Shown piece by piece: positions 37,501 through 47,739 of a stretch of DNA of 64,000 nucleotides; the stretch's first letter is position 1, and each line of letters starts with the position of its first letter. The stretch covers positions 325,955-389,954 of the forward strand of contig NZ_SDGY01000001.1 in NCBI RefSeq assembly GCF_008107645.1, given 5' to 3'. The notes under the pieces were generated by a model. It was not told where the DNA came from. It ran no database searches and was given only the letters and a program-made list of their open reading frames with translations. A program made the translations under genes and the position numbers. This DNA comes from Leuconostoc litchii. GTDB lineage: Bacteria; Bacillota; Bacilli; Lactobacillales; Lactobacillaceae.

Positions 37501-39354
37501 ATGACAGAATTAGATTTAAATGAACTAAAAAACAGACAAAAGCATATACGTAATTTTTCAATTGTTGCACACATCGATCATGGGAAATCAACTATAGCGG
37601 ACCGTATTTTGGAACAGACACATACTGTCGCTGAACGTGATATGCAAAATCAATTGCTCGATACAATGGATTTGGAACGTGAGCGTGGTATTACAATTAA
37701 GTTGAATGCTGTTGAAGTACACTACGATGCGCATGATGGTGAAACGTATATTTTTCATTTGATTGATACGCCTGGACACGTTGATTTTTCTTACGAAGTT
37801 TCCCGTGCTTTAGCTGCTGCTGAAGGAGCAATACTTGTTGTAGATGCGTCACAAGGAGTTGAAGCACAAACTTTAGCCAACGTGTACTTAGCGCTGGATA
37901 ATGATTTAGAGATTTTACCAGTAATCAATAAAATCGATTTACCAGCTGCTGATGCTGAAAAAGTGCGGACAGAAATTGAAGATGTCATTGGAATTGATGC
38001 ATCTGATGCAGTATTAGCATCCGCAAAAAAAGGTATAGGGATTCCTGAACTACTAGAGAAAATAGTGACCGATTTACCGGCACCAGAAGGTGATATTGAT
38101 GCACCTTTAAGAGCCTTAATTTTTGATTCAGCTTATGATGCTTATCGCGGTGTGGTTGTTAATATGCGTGTGCGGGAAGGTATTGTAAAACCTGGTGATA
38201 AAGTTCGTATGATGAATACTGGTGCTGAATATGAGGTGACAGAAGTTGGGGTGATGTCACCTGATGCACAAAAACGTGATTATTTAATGGCTGGAGATGT
38301 TGGGTATCTTACTGCAGCCATTAAAGATATTCATACTACTCACTCAGGAGATACAATTACACTAGTTAATAATCCAGCAAGTGAGCCGTTACCGGGCTAT
38401 AAGCCAATGACACCGATGGTCTATTCTGGTTTGTATCCGTCCGACAATGCCAAATATACGGATCTTCGTGAAGCACTGGAGAAGCTACAGTTAAATGATG
38501 CCGCGCTAACTTTTGAGCCAGAAACCTCTCAAGCACTGGGATTTGGATATCGCGTTGGCTTTCTTGGATTACTTCATATGGATGTTATTCAGGAACGATT
38601 AGAACGTGAGTTTGACTTAGATTTGGTAACGACAGCACCTTCTGTTACTTATCGTGTTGTGACGAATGATGATGAAACAGTTGAAATAGAAAATCCTTCT
38701 GAAATGCCTGAAGCATCAAAAGTGAAGTATATTGAAGAACCCTATGTTTATGCGCAAATTATGGTTCCAAATGACTATGTTGGTGCGGTAATGGAACTCG
38801 CGCAACGTAAGCGTGGTGAGTTTGATACGATGGAATATTTGGATGAAACACGTGTTAATGTTAAATACTATATGCCACTGTCAGAAATTATATTTAATTT
38901 CTTTGATAAATTAAAATCAAGCACGCGTGGCTATGCGTCACTAGACTATGAACTATCTACATATCGTCAATCTGACTTGGTTAAGATTGATATTCTATTG
39001 AATAGCGAAAAAGTTGATGCTTTAAGTTTCATTGTTCACCGTGATTTTGCGGCTGAACGTGGCCGAGTAATTACTTCTAAATTAAAGGAAATTATTCCTC
39101 GTCAGAATTTTGAGATACCTGTCCAGGCGGCTATTGGTTCGAAAATATTAGCTCGTACCAATATCAAAGCTTATCGAAAAGATGTCACTGCAAAAATTCA
39201 TACAGGTGATCCAGACAGACGTGCAAAGCTACTTGATAAGCAAAAGCGAGGGAAAGCACGTATGAAATCTGTCGGTTCCGTTGATGTGCCACAAGCAGCC
39301 TTTATGGCTGTGCTTAAAACAGAGGACGATGCGCAATATGCTCGAGGAAACTAA
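37501..39354 (+). CDS. lepA: Elongation factor 4 (LepA)
   Basis: 617 residues. GTPase motifs are [13 protein letters not shown] (residues about 22-34), [25 protein letters not shown] and NKIDLPAAD. The C-terminal LepA domain includes [13 protein letters not shown]. It back-translocates or remodels stalled ribosomes. Only a weak SD precedes the ATG. Confidence 0.98.
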   Translation: MTELDLNELKNRQKHIRNFSIVAHIDHGKSTIADRILEQTHTVAERDMQNQLLDTMDLERERGITIKLNAVEVHYDAHDGETYIFHLIDTPGHVDFSYEVSRALAAAEGAILVVDASQGVEAQTLANVYLALDNDLEILPVINKIDLPAADAEKVRTEIEDVIGIDASDAVLASAKKGIGIPELLEKIVTDLPAPEGDIDAPLRALIFDSAYDAYRGVVVNMRVREGIVKPGDKVRMMNTGAEYEVTEVGVMSPDAQKRDYLMAGDVGYLTAAIKDIHTTHSGDTITLVNNPASEPLPGYKPMTPMVYSGLYPSDNAKYTDLREALEKLQLNDAALTFEPETSQALGFGYRVGFLGLLHMDVIQERLEREFDLDLVTTAPSVTYRVVTNDDETVEIENPSEMPEASKVKYIEEPYVYAQIMVPNDYVGAVMELAQRKRGEFDTMEYLDETRVNVKYYMPLSEIIFNFFDKLKSSTRGYASLDYELSTYRQSDLVKIDILLNSEKVDALSFIVHRDFAAERGRVITSKLKEIIPRQNFEIPVQAAIGSKILARTNIKAYRKDVTAKIHTGDPDRRAKLLDKQKRGKARMKSVGSVDVPQAAFMAVLKTEDDAQYARGN

Positions 39355-40135
39355 TAAAAAGAAAAAGCAATCTAGATTGGCACGTAATTTGTCAACACAA
39401 GCAAAAAAAACAGATTATAAAATAGTTTTTTTTGCGCTTTTATCAGTCTTGATTATGGTGATAGTTATCAGTATAACTGTGGCTAGAATTGTTTTTAATT
39501 TTGATGGTATTTCTCAAAAATCTCGTGTAAAGGCTTTGCATCGAGATGCTCCGGTTGCCTTACAATTTGGATTAACTGGACATTCAAACTATAAAAGTAC
39601 TCAAACTATCGTTAGTCTGACAAACAATGAATGGCAAAATGAAATCGCTACTAGCGTTGAAAAAGCTTGGGAAAGTGGTGGTCAGATTGCTGATTCAGTT
39701 ACATTTGATGGTCATAAGTATGAAAAGAAAGCAGTGATTAACCAGTTGTCACAAAGGTATCTTCGTACTATAAAATATGATCGTAACTATAAAATTTTAG
39801 AGGTAACTTATGATCGATACCATAATGCAAAAGTTAGGTATCGTGTTGTACCTGTCAATTTGCCAGCTGCCCAAAAGAAGGTGCAACGACAAGTTGAAAA
39901 GCAATTACAAACGAAGTCGGAGCAGGCTGCTAAGTTATCTTCTGATCAACTGCGTTTAGTAGAGTATGCCATGATTGCTAATAATTGGGATAATGTTTTA
40001 AAAAATAAGATACCAACCGCAACTGCTAAAGTAATGACAATGCCCATGCTGTATGAACACAAAAATTTCCGACCAAGTTATAAAGTATCGAAGCAAACGC
40101 TAAATAATATTTTGAATAGTGGGTTATCAGAATGA
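39338..40135 (+). CDS. Hypothetical membrane-anchored protein
   Basis: 265 residues from ATG 39338, overlapping the lepA end; ATG 39329 is the alternative. A basic N-terminus ([11 protein letters not shown]) is followed by one membrane helix (about residues 30-52), leaving a large extracellular domain of mixed alpha/beta type ([38 protein letters not shown]). No family recognised. It may belong to an operon with the following reductase, whose start overlaps its stop. Confidence 0.65.
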   Translation: MLEETNKKKKQSRLARNLSTQAKKTDYKIVFFALLSVLIMVIVISITVARIVFNFDGISQKSRVKALHRDAPVALQFGLTGHSNYKSTQTIVSLTNNEWQNEIATSVEKAWESGGQIADSVTFDGHKYEKKAVINQLSQRYLRTIKYDRNYKILEVTYDRYHNAKVRYRVVPVNLPAAQKKVQRQVEKQLQTKSEQAAKLSSDQLRLVEYAMIANNWDNVLKNKIPTATAKVMTMPMLYEHKNFRPSYKVSKQTLNNILNSGLSE

Positions 40136-41199
40136 ACTTATTAGATAAAATTAAAAATATTTGGCCTTTTGGCCAAAATCATAAAATGCGTGCCATTGGA
40201 TTTGAACATTCATTAACAATTGACACACCTAATGTCTTTATTGAGAAAGAAATTTTACGACCACAACCGAGTAAAAATGAATTATTGGTTAAAGTTTTAG
40301 CCAGTTCAGTCAATCCTGTCGACACTAAGATGAGAGCTAACTATGCTAATGATGGAGAGTTTCGTATTTTAGGATTTGATGCAGTAGGTGTAGTCATTGA
40401 GGTTGGCCAAAATGTATCTCGCTTTAGTGTAGGAGATAAAGTTTATTATGCTGGTTCTCAACTAGAAGCTGGTTCTGATGCAGAATTTCAGGTGGTCCAT
40501 GAAGAGTTAGTAGGTCATGCGCCTTCATTACTGAAAAATGAAGAAATTGCTGCAATGCCTTTAACATCAATTACGGCATATGAAATTCTAAACGAAGCCT
40601 TAGGATATGAACTTAAAGAAAATAGCGCAGTAGGGCATACTATTTTAATTCTGAATGGTGCAGGTGGTGTTGGATCTGTGTTAATACAGCTTGCGAAGTA
40701 CGTCGGTATGACAGTTATTACTACTGCCTCTCGTACCGAATCTGTAACTTGGGTGAAATCACTAGGTGCTGATTTTATATTAGATTATCATCAAGATTTG
40801 GGTGAACAACTACGTAAGATTCAACATCCAAAGGTAGATAATATTGCTATTTTACAGGATACGAACTATTATTGGTCGCTTGTGTTAGCAGCTATTAAGC
40901 CTTTTGGTAGAATAGCATCAATTGTTGAAACAACTAAACCTATTGACATGGGGCCATTAAAAAATATAGGGGCTCAGTTTAATTGGGTATTCATGTTTGC
41001 AAAAGGAAACTATGGTGTGAACATGCAGATTCAAGGTAATGCATTAGATCAGGTGGCTTTTCTTCTTGACAATAACAAAATAAAGACAACATTAACCAAA
41101 ACATATTATGGATTGACTGTTGATAATATCCGAGCGGCTACAAAAGATGTTGAAACGAATCGGATGATCGGAAAAGTTGTGGTGAAGTATGACGAATAA
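40132..41199 (+). CDS. MDR-family NADPH:quinone/zinc-type alcohol dehydrogenase
   Basis: 355 residues. The GroES-like N-terminal domain starts near MRAIGFEHSLTI (residue 19; ATG 40186 is an alternative start), and includes SSVNPVDTKMRANYAN and DAVGVVIEVGQNVSRFSVGD. The Rossmann domain has ILNGAGGVGSVLIQLAKYVG near residue 177. Catalytic zinc ligands are not evident, so it is probably a quinone oxidoreductase-like member. Overlaps the prmA start by 11 bases. Confidence 0.88.
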   Translation: MNLLDKIKNIWPFGQNHKMRAIGFEHSLTIDTPNVFIEKEILRPQPSKNELLVKVLASSVNPVDTKMRANYANDGEFRILGFDAVGVVIEVGQNVSRFSVGDKVYYAGSQLEAGSDAEFQVVHEELVGHAPSLLKNEEIAAMPLTSITAYEILNEALGYELKENSAVGHTILILNGAGGVGSVLIQLAKYVGMTVITTASRTESVTWVKSLGADFILDYHQDLGEQLRKIQHPKVDNIAILQDTNYYWSLVLAAIKPFGRIASIVETTKPIDMGPLKNIGAQFNWVFMFAKGNYGVNMQIQGNALDQVAFLLDNNKIKTTLTKTYYGLTVDNIRAATKDVETNRMIGKVVVKYDE

Positions 41200-42079
41200 T
41201 AATTGGCAAGCTGTTACTGTCTCGACGAATGTTGAAGCAATTGAAGCAGTTGCAGATATCTTAATGACAGTGGGCGCTGATGGTGTGGCAATAATTGATG
41301 ATAGTTTCCCAGCAAAGGTTACAGCCTATTATGAGGATAATTCAAAGTTGCCTGAAACTGTTAAAAATATTCAAAATTCAGTTAAGCAGTTGGCAAAGTT
41401 CAATATTGATGCACAACCAGCTACTATTGACTTAAATGGTGTTTCACAGTCAGATTGGGAAAATAATTGGAAATCATACTATCATACGACGCGAATTACT
41501 AGGCATTTCACAATAGTACCTTCGTGGGAGAATTTTGTACCATGTCAGAAAGACGAATATCCGATTATTATGGATCCTAAATTATCATTTGGTACAGGAA
41601 TTCACGAAACAACTCGTTTGATGATTCAAGCATTAGAAGTGGTTACTCGTGGTAATGAAAGCATGATAGATGTTGGAACAGGGTCAGGAGTTCTATCAGT
41701 GGCGGCAAAACAGCTTGGTGTCGCTGATATTTTAGCGACAGATATAGACGAGATGGCAGTTAGTGTTGCTAAAGAAAATTTGGCCTTAAATCCAATTGCC
41801 AACGATGTTTCAGTTGTGGTCAGTGATTTGTTAGCCAAAGTTTCTATTGAACAACCTGTAGATTTGATTGTTGCAAATATTTTGGCAGATGTGATTGAGA
41901 GACTTATTCCACAAACTTGGACTCTTTTAAAACCAAATGGTTATTTTTTAGTTTCAGGAATTTATGATGCGATTGCTAAACCCATTGAACAACAATTAAA
42001 GCAGGCTGGTTATACAATATTTCAACATACTATAATGGGCGATTGGCATGCATTCATTGCAAAAAAGGAATGTGACTAA
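41189..42079 (+). CDS. prmA: Ribosomal protein L11 methyltransferase
   Basis: 296 residues. LSFGTGIHETTRLMIQALE and DVGTGSGVLSVAA form the SAM-binding core, with VANILADVIERL as the catalytic region. It trimethylates L11. Coupled to rsmE by TAATG, as in many Firmicutes. Confidence 0.97.
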   Translation: MTNNNWQAVTVSTNVEAIEAVADILMTVGADGVAIIDDSFPAKVTAYYEDNSKLPETVKNIQNSVKQLAKFNIDAQPATIDLNGVSQSDWENNWKSYYHTTRITRHFTIVPSWENFVPCQKDEYPIIMDPKLSFGTGIHETTRLMIQALEVVTRGNESMIDVGTGSGVLSVAAKQLGVADILATDIDEMAVSVAKENLALNPIANDVSVVVSDLLAKVSIEQPVDLIVANILADVIERLIPQTWTLLKPNGYFLVSGIYDAIAKPIEQQLKQAGYTIFQHTIMGDWHAFIAKKECD

Positions 42080-42816
42080 TGCAACGTTATTTTTTAAATA
42101 AGCCCATAATTGATACGATTAAATTAAAAGCTGGTAATGATATTTTCAATCATTTTGGTAAGGTCTTGAGAGCTAAAGTTGGTTCCAAAGCTGAATTTGT
42201 TAGTGATTCGTTAGAAATTTTTGTCGGTGAAGTGGTTTCTGTAGATTCAGAAACTATTAATATTAATGTTATTAATCAGTATCACTCAGATGTCGAATTA
42301 CCGGTTCAAGTAACCTTAGTAGTGTCACCATTAAAAAATGATCGCTCAGATTGGTTTATTCAAAAAGCGACCGAACTAGGTGTAAACAAAATTATTTTTA
42401 CGTCAATGAAACGGACTGTGGTCGATTGGCAAAAACAACAAGATAAAAAGTTAAAAAGGTTTAAAAAGATTGCCCAAGCTGCTGCTGAGCAGGCACATCG
42501 CTTAATTATTCCAAGCATCGAATTTTTAACTTGGCAAGAAATGTTACTAAGTCCAAAACATACGGGCATTGTTGCTTGGGAAGAATCGGCTCGCGATGGC
42601 GAAACATCTATGCTCATTAAAGCTGTTTCAGAGGTGCCGTCAGATGAAATATTCATGGTTGTCTTTGGCCCTGAAGGTGGACTGACTGAGACTGAGGTTG
42701 ATAAATTACAAATACACGGTTTTTCACTAGCTGGGCTAGGGCCTCGAATATTACGTGCAGAGACAGCCCCACTATATACTATGTCAGCTATCAGTGTATT
42801 GCGTGAATTGCGATAA
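42079..42816 (+). CDS. rsmE: 16S rRNA m3U1498 methyltransferase
   Basis: 245 residues. SPLKNDRSDWFIQKATELGV, AAEQAHRLIIP, GPEGGLTETEVD and LGPRILRAETAP are the RsmE signature segments; it has a SPOUT knot fold. It follows prmA with overlapping start and stop. Confidence 0.97.
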   Translation: MQRYFLNKPIIDTIKLKAGNDIFNHFGKVLRAKVGSKAEFVSDSLEIFVGEVVSVDSETININVINQYHSDVELPVQVTLVVSPLKNDRSDWFIQKATELGVNKIIFTSMKRTVVDWQKQQDKKLKRFKKIAQAAAEQAHRLIIPSIEFLTWQEMLLSPKHTGIVAWEESARDGETSMLIKAVSEVPSDEIFMVVFGPEGGLTETEVDKLQIHGFSLAGLGPRILRAETAPLYTMSAISVLRELR

Positions 42817-42864
42817 TTAGCTATAATATAATAAGTAAATGAGATAATTGTAGGTGGTGAAGTG

Positions 42865-43260
42865 ATGCTAAAGATATTCAAAAAATACTACGGGTATCAG
42901 TGGCTAGGAGCGATTATATGTGGCCTACTATTACCATTTATTGGTAGACTACTAGGAATGAGTGGTTTGCATAAAGTGATATGGTTTTACTTAGTGATTA
43001 ACGGGTTGTATACATTGTATTTAGGATATAGTATACGAAGACGTGGTCTATCACCATTTATCATGCTTGCTTTACCTGTCATTTTTTCTGGTATTTCAAC
43101 ATTAGCACTGCATCTAGTATCTCGTCAATATGGTTTTTATTTCGGACTAATGTATATTGTATTGAGTTTGTTTACCTTTTTTGGTGATACACGTGATGAC
43201 CCTGATGAAAATCAAATTCCTGTGGAAAATGGTTTTCGTGATTTGAATAGTAATGTTTAA
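42865..43260 (+). CDS. Hypothetical small membrane protein
   Basis: 131 residues. I choose ATG 42865 behind TAGGTGGTGAAG; GTG 42862 is adjacent. Four membrane helices are suggested (about residues 12-30, 38-58, 66-86, 90-108), and the C-terminal 25 residues are acidic and soluble (DTRDDPDENQ). No family recognised. It has no operon partner; two terminators follow. Confidence 0.65.
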   Translation: MLKIFKKYYGYQWLGAIICGLLLPFIGRLLGMSGLHKVIWFYLVINGLYTLYLGYSIRRRGLSPFIMLALPVIFSGISTLALHLVSRQYGFYFGLMYIVLSLFTFFGDTRDDPDENQIPVENGFRDLNSNV

Positions 43261-43263
43261 TAA

Positions 43264-43309
43264 AATAAACACAGGACAGTAGTTTGACGCTGTGACTTGT
43301 GTTTATTGT
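43264..43309 (+). terminator. Hairpin after membrane protein gene
   Basis: AATAAACACA (43264-43273) with TGTGTTTATT (43298-43307), loop of 24 with an inner GACAG/CTGT pairing. The U-run is weak. Confidence 0.6.
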
Positions 43310-43320
43310 CGAGATTATCT

Positions 43321-43350
43321 AGAAAAAGTGCGATTTATCGCACTTTTTCT
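43321..43350. terminator. Strong bidirectional-type terminator
   Basis: A perfect 13-bp stem pairs AGAAAAAGTGCGA (43321-43333) with TCGCACTTTTTCT (43338-43350), loop TTTA. Confidence 0.9.
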
Positions 43351-43462
43351 GTTACACTGGTATAAGGTATTTTACATATTTGTTGGATAGTAGCTGTTTT
43401 ATCTTCATAATTGTTGATGTATGGTGATACTATTTTACATTTTTTAATTGGAGGATTTTACA

Positions 43463-45085
43463 TTGATTACAGTTTCAGACATGGGTTTTAGTTTCTCTGG
43501 ACCTAAAATTTATCAGGAAGTTAACTTGAAATTAACACCTGGTAATACATATGGGATTATTGGCGCTAACGGTGCTGGAAAATCAACGTTTTTAAAGTTA
43601 TTGCAAGGAGAGTTACAGCCATCGGAAGGTATAATTTCCATTGGTGATGGCGAACGAATGTCGTCTTTGCAACAAGACCACTTTGCTTTTGACAAATTCA
43701 CGGTGTTGGACACTGTTATTCAAGGTCATAAGCGTCTATATGAAGTTAAGACTGAAATGGATGCAATTTATGCCAAGCCTGATTTTAATGATGAGGATGG
43801 TGTTCGTGTCGCTGATTTGGGTGCCGAATTCGAAGAATTAGATGGTTGGAATGCTGAAGTAGAAGCGGGACAACTGTTAAGTAAATTAGGTATCAATGAT
43901 GATGTTTATGATACGTTAATGGGCGAATTAACTGAAAATGACAAAGTAAAGGTGTTATTGGCTCAGGTGTTGTTTGGTAACCCCGATATCTTGATTTTAG
44001 ATGAGCCGACGAACGGATTAGACGTTCAAACAATTAACTGGTTAGAGGATTTCTTGGCTGATTTTCAAAACTTAGTAATTGTTGTGTCACATGATCGCCA
44101 TTTCTTGAATGCTGTTTCAACACATATTTTGGACGTCGATTTTGGTAAAATCACACAATTTGTTGGTAACTATGATTTTTGGCGTGAATCTTCTGAGTTA
44201 GCACAACGTTTGGCTTCTCAGCAAAATTCTAAAAAAGAAGAACAAATTAAGCAATTACAAGAGTTCGTTGCACGTTTTTCGGCAAATGCGTCTAAATCAA
44301 AACAAGCTACTGCTCGAAAAAAGCAGTTGGATAAAATAACATTAGATGATATTAAGCCTTCTTCACGTAAGTATCCTTTTATTAGTTTTCCTATTAATCG
44401 AGAGCTTGGAAACGATATGGTTCGTGTTGAAAATATTTCAAAAACCATTGATGGCGAGAAAGTACTAGACAATATATCTTTTATTGGACGTCCAAACGAT
44501 AAGATTGCTATTTTGTCGCGTTCAGATCTGGCAACAACAACTTTGATGCAAATTATAGCTGGCACGCTAGAACCAGATGAAGGTACTGTGACTTGGGGTG
44601 TAACAACGTCCCAATCGTATATTGCGAAAGATTTGAATGACAATTTTGAAAATCAAGATCTAACCATTTTAGACTGGCTACGTGACTTTGCAGAAGAAGA
44701 TCAAAAAGACAACACTAGTCTTCGAGGTATGCTTGGGCAAATGTTATTCCGTGGTGATGATTCATTAAAGCAAATCAATGTGTTGTCTGGTGGTGAAAAG
44801 GTTCGTATTGTATTAGCAAAGATGATGCTATTAAAAGCAAATGTACTATTGATGGATGATCCAACAAATCATCTCGATCTTGAGTCAATTCAATCATTGA
44901 ACGATGCTGTTATTGCATTTAAGGGTTCAATAATTATGACATCACACGATCATGAGTTTTTGGCAACAACAGCTAACCATATTGTTGAAGTTTCTTCAAA
45001 AGGTGTTGTGGATCGCGTTGACACAACATATGATGAATTTATTAATAATGAAAGCATTCAAAATAAAGTTGATGAACTTTACTAA
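43463..45085 (+). CDS. ABC-F family ATPase (YkpA/YbiT-like)
   Basis: 540 residues with a TTG start at 43463, seven bases after TTGGAGGA. Two ATP-binding cassettes: Walker A GANGAGKST near residue 34, Walker B DILILDEPTNGLD near residue 176, and a second cassette with LSGGEKVRIVLAK near residue 440 and VLLMDDPTNHLDLESIQ near residue 465. A linker between them is rich in charged helices. The first signature (LTENDKVKVLLAQ) and second Walker A (RSDLATTTL) are degenerate. ABC-F proteins act on ribosomes. It is probably a housekeeping translation factor, not a resistance protein. Confidence 0.9.
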   Translation: MITVSDMGFSFSGPKIYQEVNLKLTPGNTYGIIGANGAGKSTFLKLLQGELQPSEGIISIGDGERMSSLQQDHFAFDKFTVLDTVIQGHKRLYEVKTEMDAIYAKPDFNDEDGVRVADLGAEFEELDGWNAEVEAGQLLSKLGINDDVYDTLMGELTENDKVKVLLAQVLFGNPDILILDEPTNGLDVQTINWLEDFLADFQNLVIVVSHDRHFLNAVSTHILDVDFGKITQFVGNYDFWRESSELAQRLASQQNSKKEEQIKQLQEFVARFSANASKSKQATARKKQLDKITLDDIKPSSRKYPFISFPINRELGNDMVRVENISKTIDGEKVLDNISFIGRPNDKIAILSRSDLATTTLMQIIAGTLEPDEGTVTWGVTTSQSYIAKDLNDNFENQDLTILDWLRDFAEEDQKDNTSLRGMLGQMLFRGDDSLKQINVLSGGEKVRIVLAKMMLLKANVLLMDDPTNHLDLESIQSLNDAVIAFKGSIIMTSHDHEFLATTANHIVEVSSKGVVDRVDTTYDEFINNESIQNKVDELY

Positions 45086-45213
45086 GCATCAATTAAAATA
45101 AAAATCGATTTAGTGAGCTATTACAAAAGCGCGCGCTGATATAGTGTGAATTTTGAACTGGCTGTTTACTAACTCGATTTTTCTGTTTGAAATATTGTGT
45201 TGGAGGAATTGTA

Positions 45214-46371
45214 ATGACTATTGGAATTGATAAATTATCATTTTATACATCCGAATATGTATTAGATTTAGTTGATCTAGCGCAAAAGCGTGGTGATGAT
45301 CCTGATAAATATACTATTGGTATTGGACAAGATAAACAAGCAGTTATTCCGAATTATGAAGATGTTGTTACCATGGGTGCCAACGCTGCCGTTCAAATTG
45401 TTGAAGAAGATGATCGCAAAAATATCGACATGATTATTTTTGCAACTGAATCTGGTATAGATAATTCTAAATCTAGTGCATTATATGTTCAAAAATTACT
45501 GAAACTATCTGAATTTTCAAGAACAATTGAAATTAAGCAGGCGTGTTATGCAGGAACCTACGGGGTAATGCAGGCGAGAGACTATGTCGCAACACACCCG
45601 GATAAACGTGTATTAGTTATCGCATCAGATATTGCAAGATATGGTTTAGGAACACCGGGAGAAGTTACTCAAGGTGGTGGTGCTATTGCCATGATTATTG
45701 CAAAGAATCCTAAAATAGCAGCTATCAATCCTGATTCTGTGTATATGAGTCAAGATGTTGCTGATTTTTGGCGACCAATTGATCGTTCTGAGGCTATTGT
45801 CGATGGACATCTATCGACAGACATTTACAAAGAGATGTTTTTGACATTATGGAAACGTTATCAGCAACAGACGGGTTATGTGCTTGACGACTTTTTGGGA
45901 TTTGCCTTTCACTTGCCATATACAAAAATGGGTAAAAAAGCATTTAGCCAAATCATAAATGAGGCTAACGAATCACGCCAAGAATTATTGTCGGAAAATT
46001 TGATAGCAAGCCAAAAATTCAGTCGTGATGTAGGTAATTTGTACACTGGATCAGTGTATTTGAGTTTGCTATCGCTATTAACTTATGGTCAGGAATTAGC
46101 AGGCGGCGACCGACTTGCGATTTTTAGTTATGGATCTGGTGCAGAAGCTGAGCTGTATTCAATAACTTTACAAGAAAATTTTCATGAGTATGTGCTGGGA
46201 AATGTTATTGAAAAAAAATTAGCTAAACGCATCAAAGTATCAGTTGATGAGTATGAAAAAATATTTAGTGATCAACTTTATGATTCTCATAGAAACGTTA
46301 CTTCTGATTTTAAAAACAAAGAATATTTTGAGTTTTTAGGTTGGAAAAATGGTGAGAGACAATATAACTAA
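45214..46371 (+). CDS. mvaS: Hydroxymethylglutaryl-CoA synthase
   Basis: 385 residues, start behind TTGGAGGA. The active-site C111 lies in IEIKQACYAGTYGVM, and FHLPYTKMGKKAF supplies the catalytic His. It makes HMG-CoA for the mevalonate pathway to isoprenoids, the route used in lactic acid bacteria. Other mevalonate genes are not in the window. A strong terminator follows. Confidence 0.97.
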   Translation: MTIGIDKLSFYTSEYVLDLVDLAQKRGDDPDKYTIGIGQDKQAVIPNYEDVVTMGANAAVQIVEEDDRKNIDMIIFATESGIDNSKSSALYVQKLLKLSEFSRTIEIKQACYAGTYGVMQARDYVATHPDKRVLVIASDIARYGLGTPGEVTQGGGAIAMIIAKNPKIAAINPDSVYMSQDVADFWRPIDRSEAIVDGHLSTDIYKEMFLTLWKRYQQQTGYVLDDFLGFAFHLPYTKMGKKAFSQIINEANESRQELLSENLIASQKFSRDVGNLYTGSVYLSLLSLLTYGQELAGGDRLAIFSYGSGAEAELYSITLQENFHEYVLGNVIEKKLAKRIKVSVDEYEKIFSDQLYDSHRNVTSDFKNKEYFEFLGWKNGERQYN

Positions 46372-46407
46372 AAAATGAAGAGATGCCTAGGCATCTCTTC
46401 ATTTTGT
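46372..46407. terminator. Bidirectional terminator between mvaS and the - strand gene
   Basis: Perfect 16-bp stem: AAAATGAAGAGATGCC (46372-46387) with GGCATCTCTTCATTTT (46390-46405). It overlaps the last codons of the converging gene. Confidence 0.93.
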
Positions 46408-47031
46408 GATAGAACTAATTTCTTGACCATCCTTAGCGGAAAATAGTACTTTATTACTGTCATTAACTCCCATAAGTTCAAAAGTGTAGCCAGATTTAAA
46501 TGATTTGTTAATATTTTTTGATGTTTCAATCAGCGAGTTGGTAAAATCAGACCAATGTGCTTCTTCGGCAAGGCTAGGGTCATTTTCTATTTGAGAAATT
46601 GATTGAGCTAATTCGGAACCACTATATATTTTGAGTTGGAAAGTTTTGGTATCAGAAATGAAACTTACATCACCGATCTTATTATAGGCTGTATCAAGTT
46701 TTTGAGTAAGCTCTTTTTCCTGTAAACTAAGTTTGGCTTGTTGTTGTTTGGTTGTAATATCTGATATTTCAGTTGTATTGTTATTTTTTAAATTTGAGGA
46801 TGATTGATTTTTTGAGTTCGTATTGTTTTGTAAACTAGAATTTGCAACATTTTTTTTCTGAATTTTTTGTATTGCTGCTGGTAATTGTAGGCCAGAAATA
46901 ATAGTGCCACTAACACATAGCAGTGTAAATATTAACGGTACGATGAAAGTGCCATATCGTTGCTTATTTTGTATAGTAAATCCGACTAGCAATATACTCA
47001 ATAGAAATAAAATTATAAAGATAAATATCAT
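46399..47031 (-). CDS. Hypothetical membrane protein with extracellular domain
   Basis: 210 residues, start complement of 47029-47031 behind GGGGGATT. Two N-terminal membrane helices (about residues 2-18 and 29-50) are followed by an Asn/Ser-rich linker (about 60-90) and a Lys/Glu-rich helical domain of about 110 residues, probably outside the cell. No family recognised. The leader carries a terminator-like hairpin (47065-47121), suggesting attenuation. Confidence 0.6.
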   Translation of the reverse strand: MIFIFIILFLLSILLVGFTIQNKQRYGTFIVPLIFTLLCVSGTIISGLQLPAAIQKIQKKNVANSSLQNNTNSKNQSSSNLKNNNTTEISDITTKQQQAKLSLQEKELTQKLDTAYNKIGDVSFISDTKTFQLKIYSGSELAQSISQIENDPSLAEEAHWSDFTNSLIETSKNINKSFKSGYTFELMGVNDSNKVLFSAKDGQEISSITK

Positions 47032-47061
47032 TATCTTAATCCCCCGCTATTTATATAAATG

Positions 47062-47123
47062 AAAAAGCACTTAACCGATGAAGCGTGTCTCGGCACACAT
47101 CACCATAATAGTTAAGCGCTTGC
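47062..47123 (-). promoter_or_regulatory. Attenuator-like leader of the - strand gene
   Basis: On the - strand the transcript would start near 47123. Its first structure pairs AAGCGCTTAAC (complement 47111-47121) with GTTAAGTGCTT (complement 47065-47075), one A-C mismatch, over a 35-nt inner region with GTGT/ACAC pairing, and ends with a short U-run (complement 47062-47066). This lies about 30 nt before the SD. It could be a riboswitch or attenuator. I cannot name a ligand. Confidence 0.5.
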
Positions 47124-47129
47124 AAGAAT

Positions 47130-47158
47130 ATTATATCTAAAATGTAGTCGCGTTTCAA
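47130..47158 (-). promoter_or_regulatory. Promoter on - strand
   Basis: -35 TTGAAA (complement 47153-47158), 17 bp, -10 TATAAT (complement 47130-47135). Confidence 0.8.
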
Positions 47159-47295
47159 GTAAAAAAGTAAGAGATAAATAATAATATAACTAGTGGAGCT
47201 ATATTGTTAAACATGCTTTTTTGTTTGATGATGACTGATTATGTCTATATAAAGATATGTTATACTGAAATTATTAAATATTATTGGAGTTAAAA

Positions 47296-47739
47296 ATGAC
47301 AAAAAAAGTTTACCTTGCGAGTCCATTTTTCGATGAAGAACAAATTGACCGTGTTGAGCGTGTTGAAAAAGCCTTAGAAGCTAATAAAACCTTAGGCGCT
47401 GTATTTTCACCACGTAAACATCAGCATGAAGAGTTTGAAATGTTTGGTCCAGAATGGCGTGTTGCAACATATAATGGCGATGTTGAAGCAATTAACGAGG
47501 CTGACGTCATGGTTGCTGTGATCGATTATGTTGGGCAAGAAGTTGATCCTGGGACGGCTTGGGAATTTGGTTATGCTGCAGCCAAAAATATACCAGTTAT
47601 TGTTGTAAAAGAGAAGACTGGTCCTGTGAATTTGATGATGGGAATGCCTTTAACAGCCTATATTACAGAAATTTCTGACTTAGAAACATATGATTTTGAC
47701 AATACCCCTAGAATCGAATTTAGTGGTGAAATTTTTTAA
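47296..47739 (+). CDS. Nucleoside 2-deoxyribosyltransferase
   Basis: 147 residues, ATG 47296 behind TTGGAG. VYLASPFFDEEQ opens the Rossmann-like core, and VAVIDYVGQEVDPGTAWEFG carries the catalytic Glu of the family. It swaps bases between deoxynucleosides in purine/pyrimidine salvage, an activity well known in lactobacilli. Monocistronic. Confidence 0.93.
   Translation: MTKKVYLASPFFDEEQIDRVERVEKALEANKTLGAVFSPRKHQHEEFEMFGPEWRVATYNGDVEAINEADVMVAVIDYVGQEVDPGTAWEFGYAAAKNIPVIVVKEKTGPVNLMMGMPLTAYITEISDLETYDFDNTPRIEFSGEIF

Noticed and set aside
42360-42881. 173-codon open frame on the - strand opposite rsmE
   Set aside because: rsmE carries all family motifs on the + strand, and the - frame has Ser/Cys-rich shadow composition and no SD.
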